DNA of 21,937 nucleotides from Trichomonas tenax. Taxonomy: Eukaryota; Parabasalia; Trichomonadida; Trichomonadidae. The stretch lies in NCBI GenBank assembly GCA_023091735.1, contig JALKBU010000879.1, positions 1 through 21,937 of the forward strand, read 5' to 3'. The position numbers and the translations under genes are program-made. How positions within the stretch are numbered: the first letter of the stretch is position 1; the number at the start of each line of letters is the position of its first letter. Shown piece by piece: positions 1-9,761 of the stretch. Under the pieces are notes generated by a model, which saw only the letters and a program-made list of their open reading frames with translations, was not told where the DNA came from and did no database searches.

Positions 1-87
1 TTTATGGTCTTCATACTCAGCGTGGAGTTTCAATCTATAAATATCAGTATTGTTTAGACTAAAAAGATATTTATAACATTTTTTATA

Positions 88-176
88 AAGGTGACAATTT
101 GTCCGCGCAAAAAAGTGACAGTTTATTCATGAAAAGTGACTTTAAGGTTCTCTGACACTTTTTGATGTTCACTTTT
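88..176. promoter_or_regulatory. Cluster of AAAGTGAC-like elements
   Basis: Five copies of a short element lie within about 90 bases. AAAGGTGACA ends at 96 and AAAAGTGACA ends at 120. GAAAAGTGAC lies at 131-140. Two more are on the opposite strand (TGACACTTTTT near 153-163 and GTTCACTTTTG near 168-178). The same element sits directly before several intact genes here, so this may be the promoter region of the broken gene that starts near 364, or of a lost gene. It is about 190-270 bases from that start, farther than in the intact genes. The rest of 1-363 is plain AT-rich sequence in which I see no supported gene. Confidence 0.35.
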
Positions 177-363
177 GTCATAGACTCATATACCACCAAA
201 ATAAACCGATAATTCTCGTTGAGAACATTCTGGTGATAAAATTTTAATACAATTTTTATCTCAGTGTCCAACGCCATAACAATGAGTAAAATTATGGAAT
301 TCCATCTTTTTTATTTTCATAGTGGTGGTAATTTTAGATCACTTCATTTTTCATGAATGTAAA

Positions 364-3147
364 ATGAACCCATTGGAATCAGATTTCGTGGAGTCCCTCA
401 TCAAACAGAAGGATTGAAAGCGATTTGTGGAATGTGCTTCGAACCCTTTTCATTTAGAAACAATTATACGTTGTTTTAAGAATTCTGCATGTCCCAAAAG
501 ATGTATTTCTGTCATGCATTGGGTACTGCAGAAAGCCTGGGTTTAATTCTAACATTGAAATCAAGAACTTATTTTATGAAGTACAAACAATGTGTGATGA
601 TAATGATAAATTCACATTGGCTGCAAATGAAATGATCAAATCTCCTCATTTGTACGCACACTTTCTGGACACTGCGATTAACTGCTGTTCCACAGATGCT
701 ATTGAAAAGCTGGTGAATGCAAGGATTCCAAACAGCGATCTTAAGTTCGGCGAAACATTTCCTGAGAAGCTTTTATATGCGTTGGACAAAAAACACGCTT
801 ACACGGGTCTAAAGGAGCGCGATGCAACCAAATACACTGTCATTAGTTTAAATCTAACACGATTTAAGGTCATTGACACAGTGTTAAATTGTTTTAAAGA
901 TGCATTGAAATATATTGAAACTTTGGACACAAATTCTCCACTTATTGAACCAATTTTGAAACCATTCACAGATGTTATTAGCAATTCAAAGGACTATTGG
1001 TGTAACAACAAGAATCTCTGTGATAAAATTAGCTCAATCATAATTAATTTCCCAATTCACAAAGTTTTCCCATTAATTACACTTTTTTGTAACCAAAAGA
1101 ACAATAGCTTAACGATATTTTCACTCAAATATCAAACATTGGAGAATGCAGAAATAATCCCTACAAACTATTTTTATACTGTGTTTAAGAATGCTGTTGA
1201 ATATGGAAACAAAGATTTCATGAAGCAAGTCACTTCAAATGTCCTCAATAGCCCTATGTTGCCATATATTCGAAATGCTTATGATGGGATTTTCGAGAGG
1301 ATCTTCAATTCAATTATTAACCAATCCACCCGATGATAAAGGAGTTATATCCGGAGAAGATACTCGATTTTCCTTCAGTAAAGAAGTTGTTAGAGAATGA
1401 ATTCCTTTATGTGGGAGAATCAAAAACTTCAAGAGAATTTGATGGTTTTGAGTTTAATATTAAGTTCAAGAATCATCCGCAAACAAGAAAAGTCTTAGAG
1501 GAAGAGAAGTTCATTCGCATGCTCCTATAAATTCTCTGAGCTTGAGAATGTTAATGATGCCGCATCAAAATATTACGATGCAGTGAAGAACTATAATATA
1601 TCACAACTCGTTGGAAGGAAGCTTGAAGAATCATATGAAGCTCAAAATAATCACATAACCTCTGTTAGAAAAGAATTTAATAATAATGAATGTGTTTGTT
1701 CAATCAAGGAATTTTCCAAAATCTTTGATGCTCTCAACAAATGCGATCCAATGGAATTCTATTCATATAAATCATCCATGAACTCATTGGGAACATTCTA
1801 TACTCAGTATCCATACTTAATGCCTTCATCTCAATTCATTACTTCGCTTCTTGATCTTCATATCCAAGATTTGGCTTCACCTAAATTAACAAATAAGTTC
1901 AATAAGGAGAATTCGTCTTTCAGCAAAATATTTAATTACGCAAAAATTCTATTTACGATTGGTTAATATTCGCTCGGAAAACTCGAATCTCTGAATCTAT
2001 TGTGCAAAGCGTCTGAGAATACAATTCAACAAAGATTCTCTGCACCGGGAGAAATGATGCAATATATTTTGAATTCATCGAATGTCGATAATATTGTTAC
2101 AGCAATGAATTTGTATTTCTTTTTGGATTATGATATCACAAAATCACCAATGCTTATCAATACCATCAATGAAATTATCGGCAGAATATTGAAAGGCTCT
2201 CCTGTGTTGGACGAATTCATTGTCAAATTATGTCGCGTTGCTGTTGAGCCAATCTTTGTTGGATTTCCGGCTCCAGAACATGTTCGCATTTTGTTGAATT
2301 GGCAACAGCAGTTTTATGCGAAATGAATCTTAGTGAAACACTTCCTTCGAGAATTGCTCCAATCATTGAGAAAGGTCTTAACAAAATATCTCCTGGTGAA
2401 GATAATGAATCATTGCTTAAGTTCGCAACATCATTCACAGCTTTGCACGAAGAATATCCGGAATACTTCAGAGCCTATGAATCAGCAATCATAGCAATTA
2501 TCAATCATTCCTTCCTCATTCTCAATGAAAATGTTCGCAGGAAGAAAGGCGCAATGTATCCAAAGTCATTCAATAAGGTTGGCGAAGAATTCAGCATAAT
2601 CGGGCAATCGATATCGAAAGTATTCTCCTAGTTTAATGAGCCAAGTGAGATGGCTGCAATGTCCAAATTCTGCAGTAAAATTCTCAACACATTTATGAAA
2701 TCAAATTCCGCAGTTGCAATGGAAGAATATCTCAATCTTATAACAACTGTTTCATACTTCGGTGACGAATATATAATCAAAATGGTTCTTGAAGAAGATA
2801 AAAAGAAGGCATTAACTTTCTACATCAAATCCTTCGCTGCACATCCAGATCTATGCATTTATATTCCGACACCAATCAAAACAATTTTCAATCACCTCAG
2901 GACATCATTTTCTTCTGAACATGTTATTGAGTTCTCGAATCTCCCAAAGAGCCTTCAGCGAGCCAAGAACTTAGCTCAAATAGTTTGCAACGACATCCTT
3001 GAGCATCTCCCAGAGGGAAGTGATCAAGAGATTGCTATCATCTATGCTGATCTTGGCATATTTGCTAAGCCCATTCCTGAAGAGCCTAAATCTGTTCAGC
3101 CCACATTCGCTCCACCGATGGGAGTCCCGCGGCCAGTTTATCAGTAA
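364..3147 (+). pseudogene. Broken gene for a large alpha-helical protein of unknown function
   Basis: Protein-like sequence runs for about 2.8 kb but not in one frame. It opens at ATG 364 and meets TGA at 415-417. It continues in that frame past 470, then shifts to the next frame before 544. That frame runs to 1336, where another shift occurs near 1325-1335. The shifted frame is good to about 1515, and a further shift follows near 1510-1525. An in-frame TAA lies at 1964-1966, another shift is near 2290-2300, and an in-frame TAG lies at 2629-2631. The last segment ends at TAA 3145-3147. Codon use and composition stay coding-like on both sides of each break, which argues for one decayed gene of roughly 925 codons, not several small ones. 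The predicted protein is helix-rich (armadillo/HEAT-like in feel) with a Pro-rich C-terminus. I do not recognise the family. Sequencing error could explain some single-base breaks, but three different stops plus four shifts favour true decay. Confidence 0.7.
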
Positions 3148-3380
3148 TCATATATTAAAACCATTGCAAGTGAAATCTTGGTGCATTAGTTCATGAGATT
3201 GAGCATATTTCAAGATAATTTGCTCCAAATTAAAAATTTATCGCGCAATATACTATAAAAATGCTAATTTCTAAATTTTGTAATTTTTAAAAAGTGGCTT
3301 CGTAAACTAAACAATTGTTCAACCAAGGCCTTTTGTCAAAACCGCCCATTTTCTTTCCTAATTTTTTTATTTTTTAAAAC

Positions 3381-4727
3381 ATGGCTGAGAACATTGATAT
3401 CTCTAAGTTAGATTCGTCATCACCAGAAATCATCGTCAATCAATCCACAATCAACATCGGTACAATCGGACACGTGGCACACGGTAAATCTACTGTTGTC
3501 CGCGCGATTTCCGGTGTTACAACAATTAAATGGAAAATAGAACTCGAACGTAATATTACTATTCGTCTCGGTTACGCAAATGCTAAAATTTACAAATGCC
3601 CAACATGCCCACCGCCACAATGCTATCAATCTAAAAACTCAGAAATCTTAATCGATCCAAAGTGCCCGCACTGCAACTCCACACTCGAGCTCATTCGCCA
3701 CGTCTCTTTTGTCGACTGCCCAGGTCACGATGTTCTCATGGCCACAATGCTTAACGGCACAGCAGTCATGGACGCTGCTTTGCTTCTTATTGCTGCTAAC
3801 GAACCGTGCCCGCAGCCACAGACATGCGAGCACCTTGCTGCCGTCGAAATTATGAATCTCAAAAACATCATCATCCTTCAGAACAAGATTGACCTTGTCC
3901 GTCAGGATGAGGCCGCAGACCAGTATCAGGCTATCCTTAAATATACAGCAACAACAGCTGCTCGTGGTTCTCCAGTTATTCCAGTATCCGCACAGCTTGG
4001 ATTTGGTATCGATGCCGCTATTGAGCGTATCGTCGAGACAATTCCAGTTCCAATGCGTGACTACTCCGCTCCAGCTCGTATGGTTGTTATCAGATCTTTC
4101 GATGTCAACCATCCAGGCTCTGATGTCCGCAAGCTCCAGGGTGGTGTCGCTGGTGGCTCCATCCTTGTCGGTTGCCTCCGCCTCGGTGAAGATATCGAAA
4201 TCAGACCAGGCCAGTTAGAGAGAAAGGAGGATGGCACACCAGTCTGCCACATCCGCCGTGCCAAGATTATCTCTCTCCAGGCTGAAAACAACCAGCTTAA
4301 GTTCGCCGTCCCTGGTGGCCTTATCGGTGTTGGAACAACACTCGATCCATCATTGTGCAGAGCTGATAGACTCGCAGGTCAAGTTATCGGACAGCCAGGC
4401 ACACTTCCAGATGTTTATATCCAGCTTTCTATTTCATTCAGACTTCTCCACATGCTTCTCGGTGTCGTCAACTCTAAGAACCCAGCTGACACAAAGATCG
4501 CCGCTCTCAAGCTCAAGGAAGTTCTCATGGTTAACGTTGGTTCAACATCAACAGGTGCCCAGGTTATCGGTATCAAGGATCAGTACGCTATCCTCAGCCT
4601 CAGAGAGCCAGTCTGCACTAAGATCGGCGAGAGAATCGCTCTCTCAAGAAAGGTAGAAAGGACTTGGAGGCTTATCGGTTGGGCTAGAATCCTTAAGGGC
4701 GAGACAATCACCACATTGGAACCATAA
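3381..4727 (+). CDS. Translation initiation factor eIF2 subunit gamma
   Basis: This is the GTP-binding core of eIF2, which carries initiator Met-tRNA to the 40S subunit in the cytoplasm. The 448-residue protein shows the full GTPase signature: P-loop GHVAHGKST at 30-38, with the Ala typical of eukaryotic eIF2-gamma, switch I around 48-65 (ELERNITIRLGYANAK), DCPGH at 112-116, NKID at 168-171 and SAQ at 203-205. The subfamily zinc knuckle lies between switch I and G3 (Cys73, Cys76, Cys95, Cys98). Two beta-barrel domains follow, ending close to the last residue, so it is full length (human is about 472). A TKWK/I variation replaces the usual RFKNE before LERN in switch I (Ile at 53 where Asn is usual). 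Codon use is strongly C-ending, suggesting high expression. The stop is TAA followed by A (TAAA). A TGTCA element lies at 3334-3338 upstream. Confidence 0.97.
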   Translation: MAENIDISKLDSSSPEIIVNQSTINIGTIGHVAHGKSTVVRAISGVTTIKWKIELERNITIRLGYANAKIYKCPTCPPPQCYQSKNSEILIDPKCPHCNSTLELIRHVSFVDCPGHDVLMATMLNGTAVMDAALLLIAANEPCPQPQTCEHLAAVEIMNLKNIIILQNKIDLVRQDEAADQYQAILKYTATTAARGSPVIPVSAQLGFGIDAAIERIVETIPVPMRDYSAPARMVVIRSFDVNHPGSDVRKLQGGVAGGSILVGCLRLGEDIEIRPGQLERKEDGTPVCHIRRAKIISLQAENNQLKFAVPGGLIGVGTTLDPSLCRADRLAGQVIGQPGTLPDVYIQLSISFRLLHMLLGVVNSKNPADTKIAALKLKEVLMVNVGSTSTGAQVIGIKDQYAILSLREPVCTKIGERIALSRKVERTWRLIGWARILKGETITTLEP

Positions 4728-6468
4728 AGGATATATTAATTACGAGTACTATAAATTATTAAAAATTATAAAATTTATAATTCGAAACTCATTCTTTTTT
4801 ACCTATTCAAACTTCTTGAGTCAAAATCAATGCCAATAATGATTTAGCAAAGCAGGTACAATCTCCAAAGATCGCTTTAATTATTAGGCATATAGTCAGA
4901 TATATATTTTTACGCGATATACGCATGTTTGGACGTTTTGAAGTCCATAAGTAAACTCCCAATGTGCATTAATGAAAACTATATCACTCATTCTCTGAGA
5001 ACACAAAAAAAATCTAGAGTGCCTATTAGGGTTAGAGAAGAAATAGATTTCACGTAGCTCTCTTTCTTGGAATGTGAAACCAATGTTCTTCTAGAGAACA
5101 CAAAATCAAATTGGAATCATCAATAGTTATGTTTTGAATTAAATAGATCAAAATGAATCTTTTCAAGCACAGATGGGAGTAATCTATATTATTAACCTAA
5201 TTGTTGGATATCAAGAATACAATTTCTCATTTTCATTCAACATTTTCAAAATAAGAAATAGAATTATGTTTTCAATGGCTTTTGAATATTTTTCATTAAA
5301 CTACAGCAACAGACAAAGTTGAAAACAAAATTGAATTTCATTGTAATTCAATTGTTGTATTAAAAGAGATGCAGTATTAAAGGAGTAGAACTTCACGATG
5401 TGCAGATGGCCTAATTTAACAAAAAGGAAGATAATAAAATAATCAGATTAATATACAAATTACAACTCTAAAGTAAGCAAAAAAATTCTTGAGGAGCTGT
5501 GCGAAACGGATCACACGATGCTTACCGTTTGAGAACCTCGTTTGTGCGGTCAAACTGGCGGAGACTTACCACGAAACAAGCCACCGTGTTATGACCAAAA
5601 ATGGTCCGACCATACCTTTCAATTTATTTGTGTGCTTTACAATTAATTGTAAACGTATGGAGGTAAAGGAATTTTGTACTACGTATTTTCTTCTAAATAT
5701 CGATTCTGTTCATTTCGCAGCTCTTATATTTTAAATATTAAAGCTAAATCTTACGGATTTGAAGAAAAAATATAAATTAGAAATAAAACCTCAGCAACAT
5801 TATAGCAGTATTCTGCAATGGAATTTCATTAATTTGGTAAATATGAAATTGTGTGTTACGTTAAGATTAAGAATGATTGTTTTTCATTTAGAATTATACT
5901 CAATTATTGGAACTAATCTCTATTATGGTTTTATTCTCTGTATCATATTAATGATTGAGATAATGTACAGAGTGTTTAAGACGCAATTTTAGGTTATGAT
6001 ATTGCGATATCAATTAGAAATTACAAAGTAAGTTAACTTTTTAATTATCCATGTCATAAAATTCAATAAGCAAAATGTTCACATAGCTGCTGACATCATT
6101 TCTAATTTCCACATTATAAGAGTTTCATTGCATATTTTACAATAATAATACTATTCTTGATGCCCTCTATTAACAAAAAAAGCTTATCTGTAATATTTTT
6201 TTGATCAAATCCTAAATTCAACTCTTTTTCGAACTCCTGCAGCGAAATACTCGTAAGCAGGCCTCAGAGAGAGCAAATAATGGGTGTAAACATGGGGATT
6301 TTGTTATTTTAAGTGGTCGTTTGTTTATATTGAAATTTATTGAGGGATCGCATAGAAAAAATTAAATATTCTTCACAATTACATATAAGAAATGTTATAT
6401 ATTTATCTCTGAGTATAAATATTCTAAACAAAAATTGAGAGTCAGCGGTTATTTAAATTTAAATTTAT
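4728..6468. other. Long AT-rich spacer without a supported gene
   Basis: About 1.7 kb between eIF2-gamma and the next gene. Most of it is roughly three-quarters A+T with only short open frames of random-looking composition (for example 5759-5992). Two local features stand out: a 12-base direct repeat GAGAACACAAAA at 4997-5008 and 5094-5105, and a G+C-rich island at 5491-5613 listed separately. A smaller less AT-rich patch lies near 6230-6300. I see no tRNA, rRNA or transposon ends. Confidence 0.6.
5491..5613. other. G+C-rich, dyad-rich island; possible structured RNA or coding relic
   Basis: This stretch is about half G+C by eye inside a very AT-rich spacer. It holds several short inverted repeats: GAGG 5491-5494 with CCTC 5536-5539 enclosing AAACGG 5504-5509 with CCGTTT 5525-5530; GTTTG 5540-5544 with CAAAC 5551-5555; GACCA/TGGTC at 5593-5606; and the 13-base dyad ATGGTCCGACCAT at 5601-5613. 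An open frame (5489-5734, plus) also crosses it, so a decayed coding fragment is the main alternative. It contains ACTTACC, as does the 5' end of U1 snRNA, but nothing else supports U1. No family is recognised and the strand is unknown. Confidence 0.3.
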
Positions 6469-7155
6469 ATGCGGTCTAATCGAAGTAGATCGATTAACTC
6501 ACTGAAGGACCACGTGATATCGAGCGATAAAGTGTCAAGTGATGATGTAAGCGAGGATATTCATCATTCTAAGACATCGAAGAGTAGTGTTGGACATATC
6601 TCTGGAAGTTTGTCTTTTTCCGCGTTGAAATCAATAAACCAGGATAGATATGATAACACACAGCTCGATGCAAGCTCGAAGCATTTCCAAATCTTTAGTG
6701 AAGATGAGTTTGCCAAATTGTTCCTCGAAAAGGTCAACAAAGGCGGTCAAAACCTTGATTCGGCAAATGAGGATGTCGGTGATGTTGATAATTTCTTTGA
6801 ATCTATGTTTCTGGCCGTGTCTGAGACTAAGTCATGTTATTCACTTGCTTCTAAACTTAGTGGTAAGGAATTGCCACCGGTGACAGAGCCTAAACCATCC
6901 GCTTTCTTCACTCTAGAACGAGAACTGATCAACTCTGAAAGAGACTTGGAAGATTTTCAATATTATTATTTGGGCGTTGAAAAGCCAAAGAAGCGTCGTG
7001 GAATGGACTCATCGAGGATTGCGCCGTTCTCAGACAAGTTCCGCGAATGGGGGTTGGCGGGAAAGTCATATCGTGTCATTCCAAATCCTCAAAAACTTAA
7101 GAACTTCTCGACTTCTATGGATTTTTTTCAAATACGGAATACAAGGCGTTCATGA
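6469..7155 (+). CDS. 5' frame of a frameshift-split protein (Ser-rich N-terminal half)
   Basis: Translation from ATG 6469 gives 228 residues. The first about 60 are rich in Ser, Asp, Lys and His and look disordered. Residues about 75-215 are acidic and then more ordered, ending in a basic patch (KKRRG near 175-179). No domain is recognised. The frame ends in TGA at 7153-7155, whereas every clearly intact gene in the window ends in TAA. The last codons after about residue 220 look non-coding, while the overlapping -1 frame becomes coding-like just there. The protein probably continues into the frame ending at 8270, through a T7 run at 7122-7128. Read that way, the joined product is 600 residues. 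Alternatives are a base missing from the assembly, a recent frameshift mutation, or two separate genes overlapping by four bases. Function unknown. Confidence 0.65.
   Translation: MRSNRSRSINSLKDHVISSDKVSSDDVSEDIHHSKTSKSSVGHISGSLSFSALKSINQDRYDNTQLDASSKHFQIFSEDEFAKLFLEKVNKGGQNLDSANEDVGDVDNFFESMFLAVSETKSCYSLASKLSGKELPPVTEPKPSAFFTLERELINSERDLEDFQYYYLGVEKPKKRRGMDSSRIAPFSDKFREWGLAGKSYRVIPNPQKLKNFSTSMDFFQIRNTRRS
7122..7128 (+). other. T7 heptamer at the frame junction (possible -1 frameshift site)
   Basis: The zero frame reads GAT TTT TTT CAA, so the seven T residues have the X XXY YYZ layout of a -1 slippery site. Stepping back one base gives TCA AAT ACG and joins the Ser-rich 5' frame to the long 3' frame without a stop. 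After an 11-base spacer there is a 7-bp inverted repeat, TACAAGG 7140-7146 with CCTTGTA 7169-7175. A lost T (T8 in the ancestor or true genome) would give the same pattern and is the simpler explanation. Confidence 0.4.
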
Positions 7156-8270
7156 GTGGATCGGAATACCTTGTACCCGAGCTAGATACAGAAATGAATT
7201 ACATGGATTCACAACTAGAACAGTCACGACAATTAGATGAATTAACCATCTATTATCTTAAATATAGAAACTCGCTCATTAGAAGGACGAAAATTGGACC
7301 TGGATCTCAGTTATCTTCAAGTATTGATTCTTTAGTTAAAAAGAAAGAGAAGTGTGATCATATGATTAGAATAATCAATGATGATCACTATTCAGAATAT
7401 CGTCCATTTGTGTTTATGAGGCCAAACACGATTTTTACAATTCCATTCCCAACAATTAATCGTGAAACGATGGCAAAGTTAGCTTTTCTTCTCATTCTTA
7501 TTGACCGCAATATCCTGAAGTCACCAGAATATTCTCTCACAACATGTATTTGCGAGATATTGAAATTGATTGTATTCATTGAGCAAAATAAGCCAAACGT
7601 TCCATATCACCTTATAGTCCCTCCAAACACGGTTATCTTCATTCACCTATTCTTCTCAATTATTTTGAGACTTGAAGAATACACAAATGACCTGCATTTC
7701 CTCACCTCATTAGCAGCTTTCGAGATCATGGAGTATCAGTTTAACATTCCATTCATCGAACGAGACCTTAAGCGATTATCGAAGAATATCAAAGATGGCG
7801 GCTGTCTTGCCAAAGTATATTTCGAGCTCAAGAATACAAGTGTTTCTGTCATTGTTGCGCAAGTTCTTCAAGAGTTAGGGTCTACTTATTCATTTATGAA
7901 GGGTGATTTAGATCTTGACCATTATTATGCGCATGAAAGAATATTCTTCAAAGGAAAGAGACTCTGTGCTATCAAGTTTGGCTTCAAAGATGGCTCAGTT
8001 TCTTGCGAAGCATTTGAACCGCAAGAAATGATCAAGAAGTTCTCGAAAGTCCCGATATTAACCCAAACTGATGTTTCGTCCTCGCTTTCTATGTTTATGA
8101 ATTCGAAATATAATCAAGATGATAATGATAATATTCTCCTATTAGAAGAAACATACCAAAAACAAGGTTTGCAGTTCAAGCCAAAGGTAATTTCAACTAC
8201 ATCTTCGAAAAAGGCAAATTCATTGCAATTTGTACCTGATACAATAGACTTTTTCTTCAAGTTGACTTAA
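7152..8270 (+). CDS. 3' frame of the frameshift-split protein (helical C-terminal part)
   Basis: From ATG 7152 this frame gives 372 residues, and the same frame is open back to the T7 run at 7122-7128. The ATG here overlaps the upstream TGA, so a separate start is possible, but nothing like the start-site element used by the other genes precedes it. The protein is helix-rich. There is a Lys-rich stretch near residue 60, then hydrophobic helices around 110-190 containing paired leucines and isoleucines. A more mixed region follows, then a Ser/Lys-rich tail ending in FFFKLT. The hydrophobic segments look like packed helices, not membrane spans, but I cannot exclude one span near 165-180. No known family is recognised. 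It ends in TAA. The intact part carries no internal stop over 1.1 kb, so selection on this frame is likely recent or current. Confidence 0.75.
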   Translation: MSGSEYLVPELDTEMNYMDSQLEQSRQLDELTIYYLKYRNSLIRRTKIGPGSQLSSSIDSLVKKKEKCDHMIRIINDDHYSEYRPFVFMRPNTIFTIPFPTINRETMAKLAFLLILIDRNILKSPEYSLTTCICEILKLIVFIEQNKPNVPYHLIVPPNTVIFIHLFFSIILRLEEYTNDLHFLTSLAAFEIMEYQFNIPFIERDLKRLSKNIKDGGCLAKVYFELKNTSVSVIVAQVLQELGSTYSFMKGDLDLDHYYAHERIFFKGKRLCAIKFGFKDGSVSCEAFEPQEMIKKFSKVPILTQTDVSSSLSMFMNSKYNQDDNDNILLLEETYQKQGLQFKPKVISTTSSKKANSLQFVPDTIDFFFKLT

Positions 8271-8589
8271 CTTTGTGACTACTTTTGCGTATGGTTCTTG
8301 ATCATCGATCCACTATATTATCATTCACTTGATTTTTGTTCTTCAATTTAATTTTTTATCTGTCTTTTTATGAATCTATTGTAATTTTGTTTCTTTCATA
8401 AAATCTTTCTGTTCTGTTAATTAAATTAATCCCAATTTTTTAATTTTATCTGAGATTACAATGAAAATTTAAGGTTTCTTTATGAACAATGATTATTTTG
8501 CATTAGTTTCACTTTTCTAAATAGAACAAGGAAATTTTGAAAAATTGCTTTTACGTGTCAAAAAATGTGTTTGTGTGTCAAGCATTTAC

Positions 8590-8600
8590 AAAAGGTGACA
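8590..8600 (+). promoter_or_regulatory. GTGACA start-site element before the membrane protein gene
   Basis: AAAAGGTGACA ends 18 bases before the chosen ATG at 8619. The same core stands close to the starts of four other genes here, which supports both the element and the choice of 8619 over the in-frame ATG at 8565. Confidence 0.45.
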
Positions 8601-8618
8601 TTTCATCCTTTTAGTGAA

Positions 8619-9761
8619 ATGTTGTTATTTTTAGCTTTAGCATTAGTCAAATCCGAAGATGTTGTCGAGAAAGTTCCGGAAACTACTGTAGTGAAAGATG
8701 TTACTGAAGTTGCAACTTCTGAAGAAAAAAATAAAGATATTGCTAACGGAGCTGACGATTTTCCAGTTATTGACTCAAACGATGAAAACGATCAGATGCC
8801 TGATATCGTGGATCATGGAAAATTAGTCCAAAATATGGGAAACTTAATTTCTTCATCCCAAACTAAAGAAGAAGGCGAAAAACAGACTGAAGATAAATTT
8901 GTACCTGATTCAGAACCAGTTAAAGAGGAGACTAAAGAACGTCCTAAAATTGTATCTGATGCATCAGCAGAAACTGAATCAAAGGAAATAGAGCAAACAG
9001 AAAATACAACAGTAGAAGCTGCAAGAATAAAATCGGTCGATGAAACATCAAAACCAGCCGAAATCGAAAATAAATCGAAAGAAAACGAAGCAAACAAAGA
9101 AATACCACCATCAGAGAAGAAGGAACCAGAAGGAAAAAATTTGCCATCGGAATCTGAAGAAAAACCTGAAAAAGAAATTCCAAAAGTGGAAGATAAGGAA
9201 CCATTTGAGAAAAAACCAATACCAGAAGAAGGAAAGAAACTGAATCAAGTCAGGGATGATGTTCTCAAGAAATTGACAGAAAACTCAAAAAGACCTGAAA
9301 GGCTGAAGAAGGAAGACTTAGAAAAGACTGAAGAAACAGAAAAGAAGAAAGAAATAGTAGAAATGGGAAAGGTAGAGGAAAAGAAAGAAATAGTCTTGAA
9401 GAAAGAAGAATATATTAAGAAAGAAGAAGTTAAGAAAGATGGTCCAATAAGAGGAGAAAATGTTGTTATTAAAGGTGATGGAAAGCCAAATATACAAAAG
9501 CACGAGGTAATACCTGCTAAAAACAATAACGAGAGGCAGCCAATTGTAGAAGTGAAGGATGCAGGAATGAACCCCATTGTTAAGGTATTAATCTCTGCTG
9601 TAATTTTAGGTATATTAGGTGTTGCTGGCTTCGTTGGCTTCATGACAGTGTCGAAGTCGCCGCGTCAGGCAACTCTTGAAGAGAGTGTTCCATTCAAATT
9701 CTCAATGAATCAAAATAATGATCACAATGATTTGTCAAAACATGGCTTTAGTCCAATTTAA
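8619..9761 (+). CDS. Secreted/type I membrane protein with Lys/Glu-rich luminal region
   Basis: I chose ATG 8619 over the in-frame ATG at 8565. It begins a clean signal peptide (MLLFLALALVKS, cleavage expected soon after), and a GTGACA element lies just upstream of it. The longer version would place 18 unlikely residues in front. The 380-residue product has a long luminal or extracellular part (about 13-316) made mostly of Glu, Lys, Pro, Thr and Ser, with dense KKE/EKK runs that suggest a disordered or coiled-coil stalk. One membrane span follows at about 320-344 (Ile/Val/Gly/Leu-rich), then a tail of about 36 residues with a basic start (SKSPRQ). No catalytic domain is seen. Likely topology is N-out, C-in, at the ER, endomembranes or cell surface. 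The stop is TAAA. Function is unknown; a surface or ER stalk protein is a guess from composition only. Confidence 0.8.
   Translation: MLLFLALALVKSEDVVEKVPETTVVKDVTEVATSEEKNKDIANGADDFPVIDSNDENDQMPDIVDHGKLVQNMGNLISSSQTKEEGEKQTEDKFVPDSEPVKEETKERPKIVSDASAETESKEIEQTENTTVEAARIKSVDETSKPAEIENKSKENEANKEIPPSEKKEPEGKNLPSESEEKPEKEIPKVEDKEPFEKKPIPEEGKKLNQVRDDVLKKLTENSKRPERLKKEDLEKTEETEKKKEIVEMGKVEEKKEIVLKKEEYIKKEEVKKDGPIRGENVVIKGDGKPNIQKHEVIPAKNNNERQPIVEVKDAGMNPIVKVLISAVILGILGVAGFVGFMTVSKSPRQATLEESVPFKFSMNQNNDHNDLSKHGFSPI

Noticed and set aside
83..277. Open frame on the minus strand at the left edge
   Set aside because: It is short, covers the cluster of start-site elements, and has no recognisable family or start-site element of its own.
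5026..5036. TTAGGGTTAG telomere-like string
   Set aside because: Fewer than two full repeat units, expected by chance at this length.
5562..5568. ACTTACC, as in the 5' end of U1 snRNA
   Set aside because: A seven-base match alone is weak; no convincing Sm site or U1 stem follows at the right distance.
5759..5992. 77-codon open frame, plus strand
   Set aside because: Composition follows the AT-rich background (Ile, Leu, Tyr, Lys) and nothing marks a start or family.
7100..7180. Intron between the two frames at 7122-7155
   Set aside because: No trichomonad-type intron ends (GTAYGT start, ACTAACACACAG end) are present.
8565..8618. Upstream in-frame start for the membrane protein
   Set aside because: It would put 18 residues before a clean signal peptide, and the GTGACA element lies downstream of it.
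8813..9643. Antisense open frames over the Lys/Glu-rich gene
   Set aside because: Runs of GAA/AAG read backwards give Phe/Ser/Leu-rich frames without stops; this is a composition artefact.
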